64,000 nucleotides of DNA from Planomonospora parontospora (GTDB lineage Bacteria; Actinomycetota; Actinomycetes; Streptosporangiales; Streptosporangiaceae), in NCBI GenBank assembly GCA_014647935.1, contig BMQD01000017.1, positions 124,001 through 188,000 of the forward strand, read 5' to 3'. Under the pieces are notes generated by a model. The model searched no databases and was not told where the DNA came from. It worked only from the letters and a program-made list of their open reading frames with translations. Both the position numbers and the translations under genes were made by a program. This document shows positions 1 through 9,954 of this stretch, piece by piece (position 1 is the first letter of the stretch; every line of letters begins with the position of its first letter).

Positions 1-880
1 CCTTGTAGACCGTCATGCACTGGTCGCCGGCGAGGATGTTCTGCAGGCCCTGAACGGTGGCGTCCTGGCCGGTGACCGGGACCTTGCCGTTGAGCTTGTT
101 CTTCTTCAGCACGGTGATCGCGGCGTTGCCGAGGCCGTCGTTCGCGGCGAGCACACCCGCGATCTTCGGCTGCTCGGTCAGCATCTGCTCGAAGATCGTG
201 CCGGCCTGGGCGTTGTCCCAGTCCGGAACCGACTGGTCCGGGCCCTTGACGTACTCGCCCGAGTCGTACTTCGGCTTGAGCACGCCGTCGTAGCCGTTCT
301 TGAACAGCGTGGCGTTGTTGTCGGTCGGCGAGCCGTTGAGCTCGGCGACGATCGGCTTCTCGGCCTTCTTGTCGGCGAGGCACTTGACCAGGCCCTCACC
401 CTGCAGGGTGCCGACCTTGGTGTTGTCGAAGCTGACGTAGTACGACGCGCCGCCGTTCAGGGTCAGGCGGTCGTAGTCGATCGTGGCCACGCCCTGGGCC
501 TTGGCCTTGTCCAGCACGGCCTTGCCGGTGCCGCTGTCCAGGTTGACGATCATCAGGACGGTGGCGCCGTTAGTGATCATCTGGTCGGCGATGGTCTGGA
601 ACTGGTTCTTGTCACCCTGGGCGTTCTGGATGTCGTAGGCGACGCCCGCGGCCTTGAACGCCTCCTCCAGGTACTTGCGGTCCGCGGTCTCCCAGCGGGC
701 CGAGGACTTGCTGTCCGGCAGGATGACGCCGACCTTCCCGGCGGCGGCCGGCTGGCTTGCGGCGCCGGAGGGAGCGGTGCTGCTCTGAGCGGTGGTGTCG
801 CCGCCCTCGCCCCCGCAGGCGGTGAGACCGAGGGTCATCGCCGCGGCGGCGGCGGACAGGCTGAGGATCCCCTTGCGCAT
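1..880 (-). CDS. sugar ABC transporter substrate-binding lipoprotein (xylose/ribose-type), 3' end outside window
   Basis: About 293 codons are visible; the gene runs off the left edge. The N-terminus is a lipoprotein signal: a short basic start (MRKG), an Ala-rich core and a lipobox ending LTAC at about residue 22, followed by a Gly/Ser/Thr linker. The mature part has the periplasmic-binding-protein type I fold. It opens with VGVILPD and contains QNAQGDKNQFQTIADQM and later PVTGQDATVQGLQ, which are typical of the XylF/ChvE branch of sugar-binding proteins. It should capture a monosaccharide outside the membrane for an ABC importer whose ATPase and permease genes would lie to the left. The ATG has AAAGGA about ten bases upstream. 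The sugar is not determinable from sequence alone; xylose is a family-based guess. Confidence 0.85.
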   Translation of the reverse strand, partial: MRKGILSLSAAAAAMTLGLTACGGEGGDTTAQSSTAPSGAASQPAAAGKVGVILPDSKSSARWETADRKYLEEAFKAAGVAYDIQNAQGDKNQFQTIADQMITNGATVLMIVNLDSGTGKAVLDKAKAQGVATIDYDRLTLNGGASYYVSFDNTKVGTLQGEGLVKCLADKKAEKPIVAELNGSPTDNNATLFKNGYDGVLKPKYDSGEYVKGPDQSVPDWDNAQAGTIFEQMLTEQPKIAGVLAANDGLGNAAITVLKKNKLNGKVPVTGQDATVQGLQNILAGDQCMTVYK

Positions 881-990
881 GGTGCACGGGTCCTTTCTTC
901 GAGAACTTCGAGAGATGGGGGGTCGGGAAGTGCGGCATGCCGAGCTCACCGGCACGGCTCTCCGGGTCGCGGATCACCGTGCCGTTGAAT

Positions 991-1069
991 GTTGTTTGCG
1001 GCAACGTATTCCGGTGTGGCCTGGAACACCAGACCTTGTCCGGGTAAAGTTTGTTGTGGCCGGTAACAA
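991..1069. promoter_or_regulatory. promoter region of the sugar-binding gene with two imperfect inverted repeats
   Basis: Two dyads lie 110-190 bases upstream of the sugar-binding lipoprotein start in an otherwise gene-free, locally AT-richer stretch. The first, GTTGTTTGCGGCAAC (991-1005), has 4-base arms. The second, TTGTTGTGGCCGGTAACAA (1051-1069), has 5-base arms TTGTT/AACAA. Both are the size expected for a LacI- or ROK-type repressor operator, which is how sugar ABC operons of actinomycetes are usually controlled. The regulator gene is not in the window, so the assignment is inferred. Confidence 0.4.
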
Positions 1070-1084
1070 TCCAGAAACGTGGGA

Positions 1085-1810
1085 TTAACCCAGGTTGCCG
1101 TGCAGGATCAGGGTCAGCGCGGAGAGCGCGGCCACGCAGAGGATCCCGGTCCTGATGCGCCCGCCGTCCAGATAGCGGCGCAGGGGTCCCGACGCCAGGA
1201 AGCCCGCCACCAGGAACGGGAGCAGCGTCGCCCCGAAGACCAGCGACCGCGCCGGGAGCCTGTCCAGCGCGGCGAGGACCACCAGGGACTGGGCGGCACT
1301 GAGCAGGAAGAACACTGCGAGGGTCGCGCGGATCTGCGGGCCCTTGGCCCCGGAGTAGACCAGGGCCATCGGCGGGCCGCCGATCCCGGTGGCGGTGCCC
1401 GTGATCCCCGAGACGAAGCCCGCACCCGTGATCGTCGCCCGGTTGCGCGGCACCGCCGCCGCCCACGCCGTGAGGGCCACCGCGAGCAGCACCATCACGC
1501 CGACCAGCACGCCCAGCATGCGGGTGGATACGTAGACGACCACCAGGCCGCCCAGGAGGCTGCCCGGCACCCTGCCCAGCACCGCGAACCCGAGCCCTCG
1601 CCAGTCGACCCCGCGCCACTCCCCCAGGATCGTGAACAGCGGCAGCGTGACGTTGACGACCTGGATCGCCCCGGGCATCGCGGAGGGCTCCAGCATCGCG
1701 ATCACCGGCGCCGCGACCAGCCCCAGCCCGAATCCGACCGCCCCCTGGACGACCGCCCCCACGAAAACCGACAAGCCGGCAAGGACAAGTACGAAAAGCT
1801 CGTCTTCCAC
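1085..1810 (-). CDS. TSUP-family (TauE/SafE) membrane exporter
   Basis: This is a 241-residue integral membrane protein of the TauE/SafE (TSUP) family, which moves sulfur-containing or other organic anions across the membrane. Beginning at EDELFVLVLAGLSVFVGA it shows about seven to eight hydrophobic segments. The first family half carries GAVVQGAVGFGLGLVAAP and the second half GAGFVSGITGTATGIGGPP, the duplicated Gly-rich TSUP signature. The start chosen is GTG at 1810 because it precedes the first membrane segment directly and gives the usual family length. An open frame extends to 2089, but that part is Arg/Pro/Gly-rich and unlike the family. No partner gene indicates the substrate. Confidence 0.8.
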   Translation of the reverse strand: MEDELFVLVLAGLSVFVGAVVQGAVGFGLGLVAAPVIAMLEPSAMPGAIQVVNVTLPLFTILGEWRGVDWRGLGFAVLGRVPGSLLGGLVVVYVSTRMLGVLVGVMVLLAVALTAWAAAVPRNRATITGAGFVSGITGTATGIGGPPMALVYSGAKGPQIRATLAVFFLLSAAQSLVVLAALDRLPARSLVFGATLLPFLVAGFLASGPLRRYLDGGRIRTGILCVAALSALTLILHGNLG

Positions 1811-2168
1811 GGTGAGACCGTAGCCCCACCGGGCAACCGCCCCGCCCCGGGAGGCCCGCCCCGCCCGGAACGTCACGGCGACCGCATACGGCCCGCTGTC
1901 TTGAGCCCGTATCCCGTCTCGGTTATGCAGGGGCAGGGGGTCGGCCGGCGACCACGGGACACCGGAGAACGCATGAGCGCGCTGGGCCGCCGACCGGAAG
2001 GGCCGCCCGGCGGGCTGGTGTGTCCCGCGGGGCGGCCCTGTGGATCGGGTGGTCCCCCGAATCGGGCGCGGAGGTCGCGCCCGCCCCACCGCGCACGACG
2101 AGGCTCTCGGCGCGCGGTGAGGCTCTCCGCCCGCCCGCCCGCTCGTGGCGGACGGGCGGGCGGAAGCG
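1811..2168. other. gene-free stretch between the TauE gene and aconitase
   Basis: About 360 bases separate the TauE-like gene start from the aconitase stop; both genes are on the minus strand. The stretch holds the aconitase terminator hairpin at its right end and presumably the TauE-like gene promoter. Several candidate minus-strand -10 hexamers (for instance around 1870-1930) are visible but none is convincing. Open frames crossing it are low-complexity and not supported. Confidence 0.5.
2131..2163 (-). terminator. hairpin downstream of aconitase
   Basis: CCGCCCGCCCG (2131-2141) pairs perfectly with CGGGCGGGCGG (2153-2163) across an 11-base loop. It starts six bases past the aconitase stop codon. 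It lacks a U-tract, as is common for GC-rich actinobacterial terminators. Confidence 0.6.
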
Positions 2169-4925
<2,757 letters not shown>

Positions 4926-5010
4926 TCATCACCAGGTCGTCTGGGTCGTCTGGCGCCCCGTAGCTAAAAGGCGCAACTGAATCCTGCCGCACCGCGCGAG
5001 TGCTCCTGTC

Positions 5011-5028
5011 GGTTAGGTATGCCTAACC
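5011..5028. promoter_or_regulatory. iron-box-like palindrome (DtxR/IdeR/DmdR type) upstream of aconitase
   Basis: GGTTAGGTATGCCTAACC is an 18-base near-perfect palindrome. Its core TTAGG-N4-CCTAA matches the arms of the DtxR/IdeR/DmdR consensus (TTAGGTTAGCCTAA core). It sits about 100 bases before the aconitase start and overlaps the expected promoter position. No DtxR-family gene is in the window. Confidence 0.6.
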
Positions 5029-5057
5029 CGCATGTCACCGATGGGTTGCAGCGGATG

Positions 5058-5101
5058 TCTCGACATCAAGATATCCCCAGAGATATCTCGACATCAAGTT
5101 A
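5058..5101. promoter_or_regulatory. two TamR-like (MarR-family) boxes upstream of aconitase
   Basis: TCTCGACATCAAG occurs twice in the same orientation, at 5058-5070 and 5086-5098. Each copy is an imperfect palindrome of the form ATCTnGAnnTCnAGnT. It resembles the site of the MarR-family regulator TamR of Streptomyces, which from memory controls trans-aconitate methyltransferase and aconitase (sacA) genes and responds to citrate and aconitate. The copies are 28 bases apart, about 150-190 bases from the aconitase start. Confidence 0.5.
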
Positions 5102-5114
5102 CCCGCCAGTATGA

Positions 5115-5843
5115 TCACACCAGGAGGAAGCGCCAGTAGACGAGTCCCAGGACGACGACGGAGAGCACCGGGGCGAGGAACTTCTGCTCGAAGGCGCGGC
5201 CCGTCTTGATGCCGATCTTCCACGGCAGCAGCCAGCGCTGCTTCATCGGCCACAGCACCGGGCAGCCCTTCTCCGTGCAGCAGTCCCCCACCACGTGCAC
5301 CAGGCAGCCGATCGCGACCGACACCCCGAGCCAGGCGTACCCCACGCCGTCCGAGCGGAACACCAGGAACAGCCCGGCCGTCAGCGCGACGTTCACCATC
5401 GCCGAGGCGACCTTCTTGCCCGGCACCCCGATCCCGATGGCGCGCAGGGCCAGGCCGATCAGGAGCACGACCAGGACGTCGCGGCCGATCGGATGGGTGT
5501 TGGCCAGGTAGTGGGCGCCGAATCCGGCCGCGGCCGCGAACAGCAGCGAGTGGGTGGCGTTGCGGTGGCCGCCGGCCAGCCAGTTGACGCCCTTGCTCAG
5601 CGCCCAGGTCACCGGGCCGAAGGTCTGCGCGATCGTCGCGCTGGGGTGGTCCAGGTCCGGCAGCATCGCGGCCCCGGCGCAGACCAGCGCCCCCGCGACG
5701 AACTCGGCCGGGGTCAGCGCGTTCACCATGACGCCGGTCTCGACGAACCGGGAGGACTCGGTGAGCAGCGGCAGCGCGGCCAGCGGCGGCGCGACGCCCA
5801 GCCAGGCGATCGCCCCCGTCAGCGCGTGCGTGTGCCCCATCAT
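5115..5843 (-). CDS. membrane-bound metal-dependent hydrolase, YdjM/DUF457 family
   Basis: This 242-residue membrane protein belongs to the YdjM (DUF457) family, annotated as membrane-bound metal-dependent hydrolases of unknown substrate. The family histidine and aspartate motifs are visible: MGHTHALTGAIAWLG at the N-terminus, MLPDLDHPSATIAQTFG around residue 65, HRNATHSLLF around residue 95 and a late GCLVHVVGDCCTEKGCPVLWP. These His/Asp clusters are the supposed metal ligands. Five or so hydrophobic segments separate them. The frame is open further upstream, but the double ATG at 5840-5843 begins exactly where family members start. It is upstream of aconitase on the same strand, with a 200-base regulatory gap between them. 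Confidence 0.8.
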   Translation of the reverse strand: MMGHTHALTGAIAWLGVAPPLAALPLLTESSRFVETGVMVNALTPAEFVAGALVCAGAAMLPDLDHPSATIAQTFGPVTWALSKGVNWLAGGHRNATHSLLFAAAAGFGAHYLANTHPIGRDVLVVLLIGLALRAIGIGVPGKKVASAMVNVALTAGLFLVFRSDGVGYAWLGVSVAIGCLVHVVGDCCTEKGCPVLWPMKQRWLLPWKIGIKTGRAFEQKFLAPVLSVVVLGLVYWRFLLV

Positions 5844-6296
5844 CGCTTGACCACCACCATCAAGATCACACCTGGTGAGCGTACGGCATGGCCGCCCGGA
5901 ACGGCGGACGGCTCCATTGTCGCCGGAGGGATCACGCCGGGGAAGCGGTCCGGAGAGCACGCCCGGAAGGCGCGGGCACGGGTGCGACGGAAGGCGGAGA
6001 AGTGCGGAAACGGCAGACGGGACCGTTCCGCACCGAAAGCACCCCCCAGCCCTTCCGGCACGGAACGAATCCCGTCTATGTCATTTGTAACGCCTAGGTC
6101 TCGGTGCTTGTTCCGAAATCCGGCGAGAATCTCGTGATCTATCTCACTTTTTCGTTGAGTAACCAGGGTGTCCCTCTGCGCGACCGTCAATCGAGGACGG
6201 ATCTGCGGAGATTCGGGGTTGCCGCAAGAATGTTCTCGATATATCTTTGAAGAGTCTAGAGCGGTCGCAAGACGATCGCTGAAAGAGGAGGAAGAC
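5844..6296. other. gene-free stretch, divergent promoters of the YdjM-like and PadR genes
   Basis: About 450 bases lie between two divergent genes. From roughly 6060 the base composition turns markedly AT-richer (for example around 6070-6170 and 6225-6260), which suits promoters of the PadR unit. No tRNA, conserved small ORF or repeat is seen. A minus-strand frame (5840-6298) crosses the region but has no RBS and no recognisable content. Confidence 0.5.
6236..6254 (+). promoter_or_regulatory. possible PadR autoregulatory site
   Basis: TCGATATATCTTTGAAGAG lies 43-61 bases before the PadR start. It is an AT-rich, partly palindromic block (CGATATATC) in a GC-rich setting, the position where PadR-type repressors of actinomycetes usually bind to control themselves. 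The identification rests on position and composition only. Confidence 0.3.
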
Positions 6297-7094
6297 ATGA
6301 CGTCCGCACACGCGATGGGCGGGTGGCCGGGGGCCGATCCCCGGGAGATCCGCCGTGAGATGAAGCGCGCCGCCCGGGAGGCCTGGCGCGCCCTGGCCGA
6401 GAGCCGGCACGAGCCCGGAGCCGGACGCGGCCACCGCGGCCCGACCGGCCCCTACGAGGGCGGGCCGCACGAGCAGCGCCGCCGCGGCCACCGGGGCGGC
6501 GGCCGCGGCGGCGGCCCGTTCGGCGGTGGTCCTTTCGGCGGCGGAGGGTTCCCCTGGGACTGGAGCCGGGGGCCCATGGGCGGTCCGGGGCGCGGCGGCC
6601 CGTTCGGCGGGCGCCCGCCGTTCGGCCGCGGGCGCAAGGCCAAGCGGGGCGACGTCCGCGCCGCGATCCTCGCACTGCTCTCCGAGGAGCCCCGCAACGG
6701 CTACCAGATCATCCAGGAGATCGCCCAGCGCAGCCAGGGCGGCTGGAAGCCCAGCCCGGGAGCGGTCTACCCGGCGCTCCAGCAGCTCACCGACGAGGGC
6801 CTGGTCCTGTCCGAGGAGAACGACGGCCGCAAGACCTTCCGGCTCACCGAGGCGGGGCTGGCCTACATCGCCGAGCACGCCGACGAGGTACGGGCGCCCT
6901 GGGAGGAGATGACGCCCGACGTCGACGAGGGCACCTGGGAGCTGCTGGACCTGGCCCGCCAGTCGGGCTTCGCCATGATGCAGATCCTGCAGACCGGGAC
7001 CGAGGCCCAGATCCGCCAGGCCAGACAGCAGCTGGTCGAGACCCGCCGCAGGCTCTACCAGATCCTCGCCGACGGCGACCCGGCCGAGGAGTGA
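6297..7094 (+). CDS. PadR-family transcriptional regulator with Gly-rich N-terminal extension
   Basis: This 265-residue regulator has a PadR winged-helix domain from about residue 115: RGDVRAAILALLSEEPRNGY, then PSPGAVYPALQQLTDEGLV and the wing region GRKTFRLTEAG. A C-terminal helical segment (residues 200-260) should provide dimerisation, as in Vir-like PadR proteins. The first 115 residues are unusual: a short helix (DPREIRREMKRAAREAWRAL), then a long Gly/Phe/Pro/Arg-rich stretch with GGGPFGGG-type repeats. Such tails occur in actinobacterial PadR proteins that adjoin DUF1707 genes. Start: ATG with GAGGAGGAAG just upstream; an in-frame earlier start has no RBS. It overlaps or nearly abuts the next gene, so the two form one transcript. 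Confidence 0.88.
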   Translation: MTSAHAMGGWPGADPREIRREMKRAAREAWRALAESRHEPGAGRGHRGPTGPYEGGPHEQRRRGHRGGGRGGGPFGGGPFGGGGFPWDWSRGPMGGPGRGGPFGGRPPFGRGRKAKRGDVRAAILALLSEEPRNGYQIIQEIAQRSQGGWKPSPGAVYPALQQLTDEGLVLSEENDGRKTFRLTEAGLAYIAEHADEVRAPWEEMTPDVDEGTWELLDLARQSGFAMMQILQTGTEAQIRQARQQLVETRRRLYQILADGDPAEE

Positions 7095-7099
7095 CGCCG

Positions 7100-7693
7100 A
7101 TGACCCACGGACACCCCTCCGGACGCGGCCTCCGCGCCGACCGGGACGCCGACCGGGACCTCCGCGTCGGCGACGCGGAGCGCGAGACGGCGATGGAGGC
7201 CCTGCGCGAGCACTACGCCCAGGGCCGCCTGACCCACGCCGAGCTCGACGAGCGCCTCGAACTGGCCCTGACCGCCCGCACCGGGCAGGATCTGGCCCGA
7301 GCCCGGGAGGACCTCCCCGACCTGTACGGCGCGCCGGCGGTTCCCCGCGCCTGGGACGGCCCCCGACCCGGCCCCGCGGCACGGCTCGCGGAGCGGGAGG
7401 CGTGGCGGGCCGCGTGGAGAGCCGAGCGGCGGGCCGAGTGGAAGACGCGGCGGCGCGCGGTCCGGCACCGCCAGGCGGCCTGGACGCACCACGCGGCCGG
7501 CCGTACCGGCCGGGACCGGCACCCGATGGCCCGCCGGGGCGGTCCGCCGGCCGCTCCCCTGCTGTTCCTGCTGCTGGTCGCCGGGGTGGCCCTCGGCGGG
7601 TTCGGGGCGCTCAAATTCGTGTTCGCCGCCTGGCTGGCGCTGACGCTGTTCCGCGTCATCCACCGCAGGGGCCACGCCCGATGGACTCCCTGA
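7100..7693 (+). CDS. DUF1707 (SHOCT-like) membrane protein
   Basis: The N-terminal part carries the DUF1707 domain: DRDLRVGDAERETAMEALREHYAQGRLTHAELDERL..., a short three-helix module common in actinobacterial membrane or regulatory proteins. A strongly Arg-rich middle follows, then a C-terminal hydrophobic region (LLFLLLVAGVALGG and FVFAAWLALTLF) that should give one or two membrane segments. Function is unknown. It is co-transcribed with the PadR gene: the PadR stop lies six bases before this ATG, and GAGGAG, part of the PadR 3' end, serves as RBS. A GTG at 7091 overlapping the PadR stop is the alternative start. Its 3' end overlaps the convergent glycosylase gene by about 38 bases. Confidence 0.8.
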   Translation: MTHGHPSGRGLRADRDADRDLRVGDAERETAMEALREHYAQGRLTHAELDERLELALTARTGQDLARAREDLPDLYGAPAVPRAWDGPRPGPAARLAEREAWRAAWRAERRAEWKTRRRAVRHRQAAWTHHAAGRTGRDRHPMARRGGPPAAPLLFLLLVAGVALGGFGALKFVFAAWLALTLFRVIHRRGHARWTP

Positions 7694-8321
7694 GCCGCCG
7701 CATCTCCCCCGCGATCCGGTCCAGCGTCCAGTGCGCGTTCAGGCCGCTGGGGTTGGGCAGCACCCAGACCGCCGTTCCGCCGACCTGCTCCTCCTGCGGC
7801 CCGACCGCCGCCTTGGGCCGTCCGAACGCCGTCCGGTAGGCGGTCACCCCCGCCACCGCCAGCACCCTCGGCCGGATCTCGGCGACCAGGCGCGCCAGCC
7901 GCCGGCCGCCCTCGCGGAACTCCTCGGCCGACAGCTCCGCCGCCTGCGCGGTGGCGCGGGCCACCACGTTGGTGATGCCCAGCCCGTAGGACGGGAGCAG
8001 GTCCTGCTCGGCCGGCGACAGCAGCCGGGGGGTGAGGCCGGAGCGGTGCAGCGCCGGCCAGAAGCGGTTGCCCGGCCGGGCGAAGTGGTGTCCGGTGGCG
8101 GCGGAGTAGAGCCCCGGGTTGATGCCGCAGAACAGCACGTCCAGCGAGGGGCCGAGCACGTCCCCGATCGTCCGGTCCCTCGCCGCGTCGAGTTCGGCTC
8201 TCGTGGGCGGCCTGCGCGCGGAGGGGCCGTCCGCGGGAGATCCGTCCGCCGCAGGCCCGTTCACAGCGGATCCGCCCGCGGGAGGCCTGTCCGCGGGGAA
8301 CGACGGGTTCACAGGAGGCAT
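7656..8321 (-). CDS. mug: mismatch-specific uracil/thymine DNA glycosylase (Mug/TDG, UDG family 2)
   Basis: This 221-residue protein excises uracil or related bases from G:U (and G:T) mismatches in DNA base-excision repair. Motif I of UDG family 2 is LFCGINPGLYSAATGHHF (around residues 63-80) and motif II is NPSGLNAHW (around residue 190); both are intact. GNRFWPALHRSGLTPRLL and LGITNVVARAT are further family landmarks. The first 45 residues are a Pro/Gly/Ala/Asp-rich low-complexity extension not needed for the fold, so a later start is possible. It is the last gene of a minus-strand pair behind the sugar transporter, 30 bases away. Confidence 0.9.
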   Translation of the reverse strand: MPPVNPSFPADRPPAGGSAVNGPAADGSPADGPSARRPPTRAELDAARDRTIGDVLGPSLDVLFCGINPGLYSAATGHHFARPGNRFWPALHRSGLTPRLLSPAEQDLLPSYGLGITNVVARATAQAAELSAEEFREGGRRLARLVAEIRPRVLAVAGVTAYRTAFGRPKAAVGPQEEQVGGTAVWVLPNPSGLNAHWTLDRIAGEMRRLRESIGRGPCGG

Positions 8322-8351
8322 GGACGTGTACCTGACCGCTCCCGCGGCCTC

Positions 8352-9779
8352 CTAACCCATCTCCTCCAGTCTGCGTCCCTTGGTCTCCCGCACCTTGACC
8401 AGCACGAAGACCAGGGAGAGCGCGGCGAAGACCGCGTAGCCGACGTACGCGCCGGCCAGGCTCCACTCCGCCAGCGACGGGAACGAGACGGTGATCAGCC
8501 AGTTGGCCACCCACTGCGCGGCGGCGGCCACCGAGAGCGCGGCGGCCCTGATCCGGTTGGGGAACATCTCGCCCAGCAGCACCCAGACGACCACGCCCCA
8601 CGACAGCGCGAAGAACAGCACGAAGACGTGCGCGGCGACCAGGGCCACGGTGCCCTGCAGCTCCGGCAGGGTCACGGTCTCGCCCCGCGGCACGCCCGCG
8701 CTGAACGCCCACGCGGCCGCGGCGAGGGCGACCGCCATGCCCAGCGAGCCGATCATCAGCAGCGGCCGGCGGCCGATCCGGTCGACCAGCGCGATGGCGA
8801 TGAACGTGCCGACGATGTTGATGATCGAGGTGGAGAAGCTGATCAGGAGCGAGTCGCTCTGGTTGATGCCGACCGACTGCCACAGCGCCGACGAGTAGTA
8901 GAAGATCACGTTGATTCCGACGAACTGCTGGAACACCGAGAGCGTGATGCCGATCCAGACGATCGGCAGCAGGCCGAACGCCGGGCCCCGCAGGTCGCGC
9001 AGGCGGGGCCGGTGCTCCAGGCGCAGCGACTGCTCGATCTCCGCCACCCGGGCGTCCAGATCGACGCCCTCGGCCTCGACCTCGGCCAGCACCTGGCGGG
9101 CCTGCGGGCTGCGGCCCGCCGCGACGAGGAACCGCGGCGACTCGGGGATGACCGAGGCGAAGAGCAGGTAGAGCAGGGCCGGCACCAGGCAGGCGCCGAG
9201 CATCCACTGCCAGGCCTGGATGCCGAGCAGCTCGTTGTTGACGTCCCCCCCGACCGTCTGCGCGATGGCGTAGTTGACGAGCTGGGAGACCGCGATGCCC
9301 AGCACGATGGCGAGCTGCTGGAAGGAGCCCAGCCTGCCCCGGTAGGCGGGCGGCGCGACCTCCGCGATGTAGGCGGGCCCGAGCACCGACGCCATCCCGA
9401 TCCCCGCGCCGGCGAGCACCCGCCAGAACGCCAGGTCCCAGATCCCGAACGGCAGGGCCTGGCCGACCGAGCTGACCGCGAACAGGACCGCGGCGACCTG
9501 CATGGTCCGGGTGCGCCCCCAGCGGTCGGCCAGCCCTCCGGCGATCCAGGCGCCGACCGCCGAGCCGAGCAGCGCGATCGCCACCACGAAGCCGGTCACC
9601 ACCGCGCCCACCTCGAAGTGGCGCTGGATGCCGGTCACGGCGCCGTTGATCACCGCGCTGTCGTAGCCGAAGAGGAAACCGCCTATCGCCGCCGCCGCGG
9701 TGATGAAGACGACGTGCCCGAGATGTTCTCTACGCGTGTCCGGAGACCCCGCAGGTCCGGAAGACGTGGTACCGACCAT
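8352..9779 (-). CDS. sugar porter, major facilitator superfamily
   Basis: This 475-residue MFS transporter of the sugar-porter family should import a monosaccharide by proton symport. It has twelve membrane segments and the family signatures GGFLFGYDSAVINGA in helix 1, GGLADRWGRTRTM between helices 2-3, IPESPRFL before the central loop, VDRIGRRPLLMIG between helices 8-9 and VRETKGRRLEEM at the C-terminus. The R-rich/QQFVGINVIFYYSSALW motif of helix 7 places it with the XylE/GalP/GlcP group. ATG is preceded by AGGGGAAGAG; longer readings of the frame are rejected. A 28-base perfect palindrome lies between it and the divergent histidine kinase gene. Confidence 0.93.
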   Translation of the reverse strand: MVGTTSSGPAGSPDTRREHLGHVVFITAAAAIGGFLFGYDSAVINGAVTGIQRHFEVGAVVTGFVVAIALLGSAVGAWIAGGLADRWGRTRTMQVAAVLFAVSSVGQALPFGIWDLAFWRVLAGAGIGMASVLGPAYIAEVAPPAYRGRLGSFQQLAIVLGIAVSQLVNYAIAQTVGGDVNNELLGIQAWQWMLGACLVPALLYLLFASVIPESPRFLVAAGRSPQARQVLAEVEAEGVDLDARVAEIEQSLRLEHRPRLRDLRGPAFGLLPIVWIGITLSVFQQFVGINVIFYYSSALWQSVGINQSDSLLISFSTSIINIVGTFIAIALVDRIGRRPLLMIGSLGMAVALAAAAWAFSAGVPRGETVTLPELQGTVALVAAHVFVLFFALSWGVVVWVLLGEMFPNRIRAAALSVAAAAQWVANWLITVSFPSLAEWSLAGAYVGYAVFAALSLVFVLVKVRETKGRRLEEMG

Positions 9780-9835
9780 GACGGTCTCTTCCCCTGGTGG
9801 GGGCTTTAAGTCATATTTGTCCGTTTCGTCACCTG

Positions 9836-9863
9836 CGGGTACGGCCCGGCCGGGCCGTACCCG
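9836..9863. promoter_or_regulatory. 28-base perfect palindrome between divergent genes
   Basis: The sequence from 9836 to 9863 equals its own reverse complement, centred on GGCCGGCC-like bases with arms beginning CGGGTACGGCCC. It is 57 bases from the sugar transporter start and 91 bases from the kinase start. A terminator has no clear job between divergent genes, so an operator or a transcript hairpin for the sugar transporter leader is more plausible. No regulator is assignable. Confidence 0.5.
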
Positions 9864-9954
9864 GGGACCGGAGGCGCGGTCTCCGGCTCTTTCCGGAGCC
9901 CGCATACCCATCCGGATCGGGGCGATCGACCGTAGAATCCCCCGGGGGTGAGGG

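Noticed and set aside
612-1829. 405-codon minus-strand open frame across the sugar-binding and TauE genes
   Set aside because: Its translation is Arg/Gly/Pro-rich with no family motif, and it overlaps two genes with clear lipoprotein and TSUP signatures in another frame. It is a high-GC shadow frame.
5840-6298. 152-codon minus-strand frame between the YdjM-like and PadR genes
   Set aside because: No Shine-Dalgarno, no recognisable motif, crosses AT-rich promoter-like DNA and overlaps the RBS of the PadR gene.
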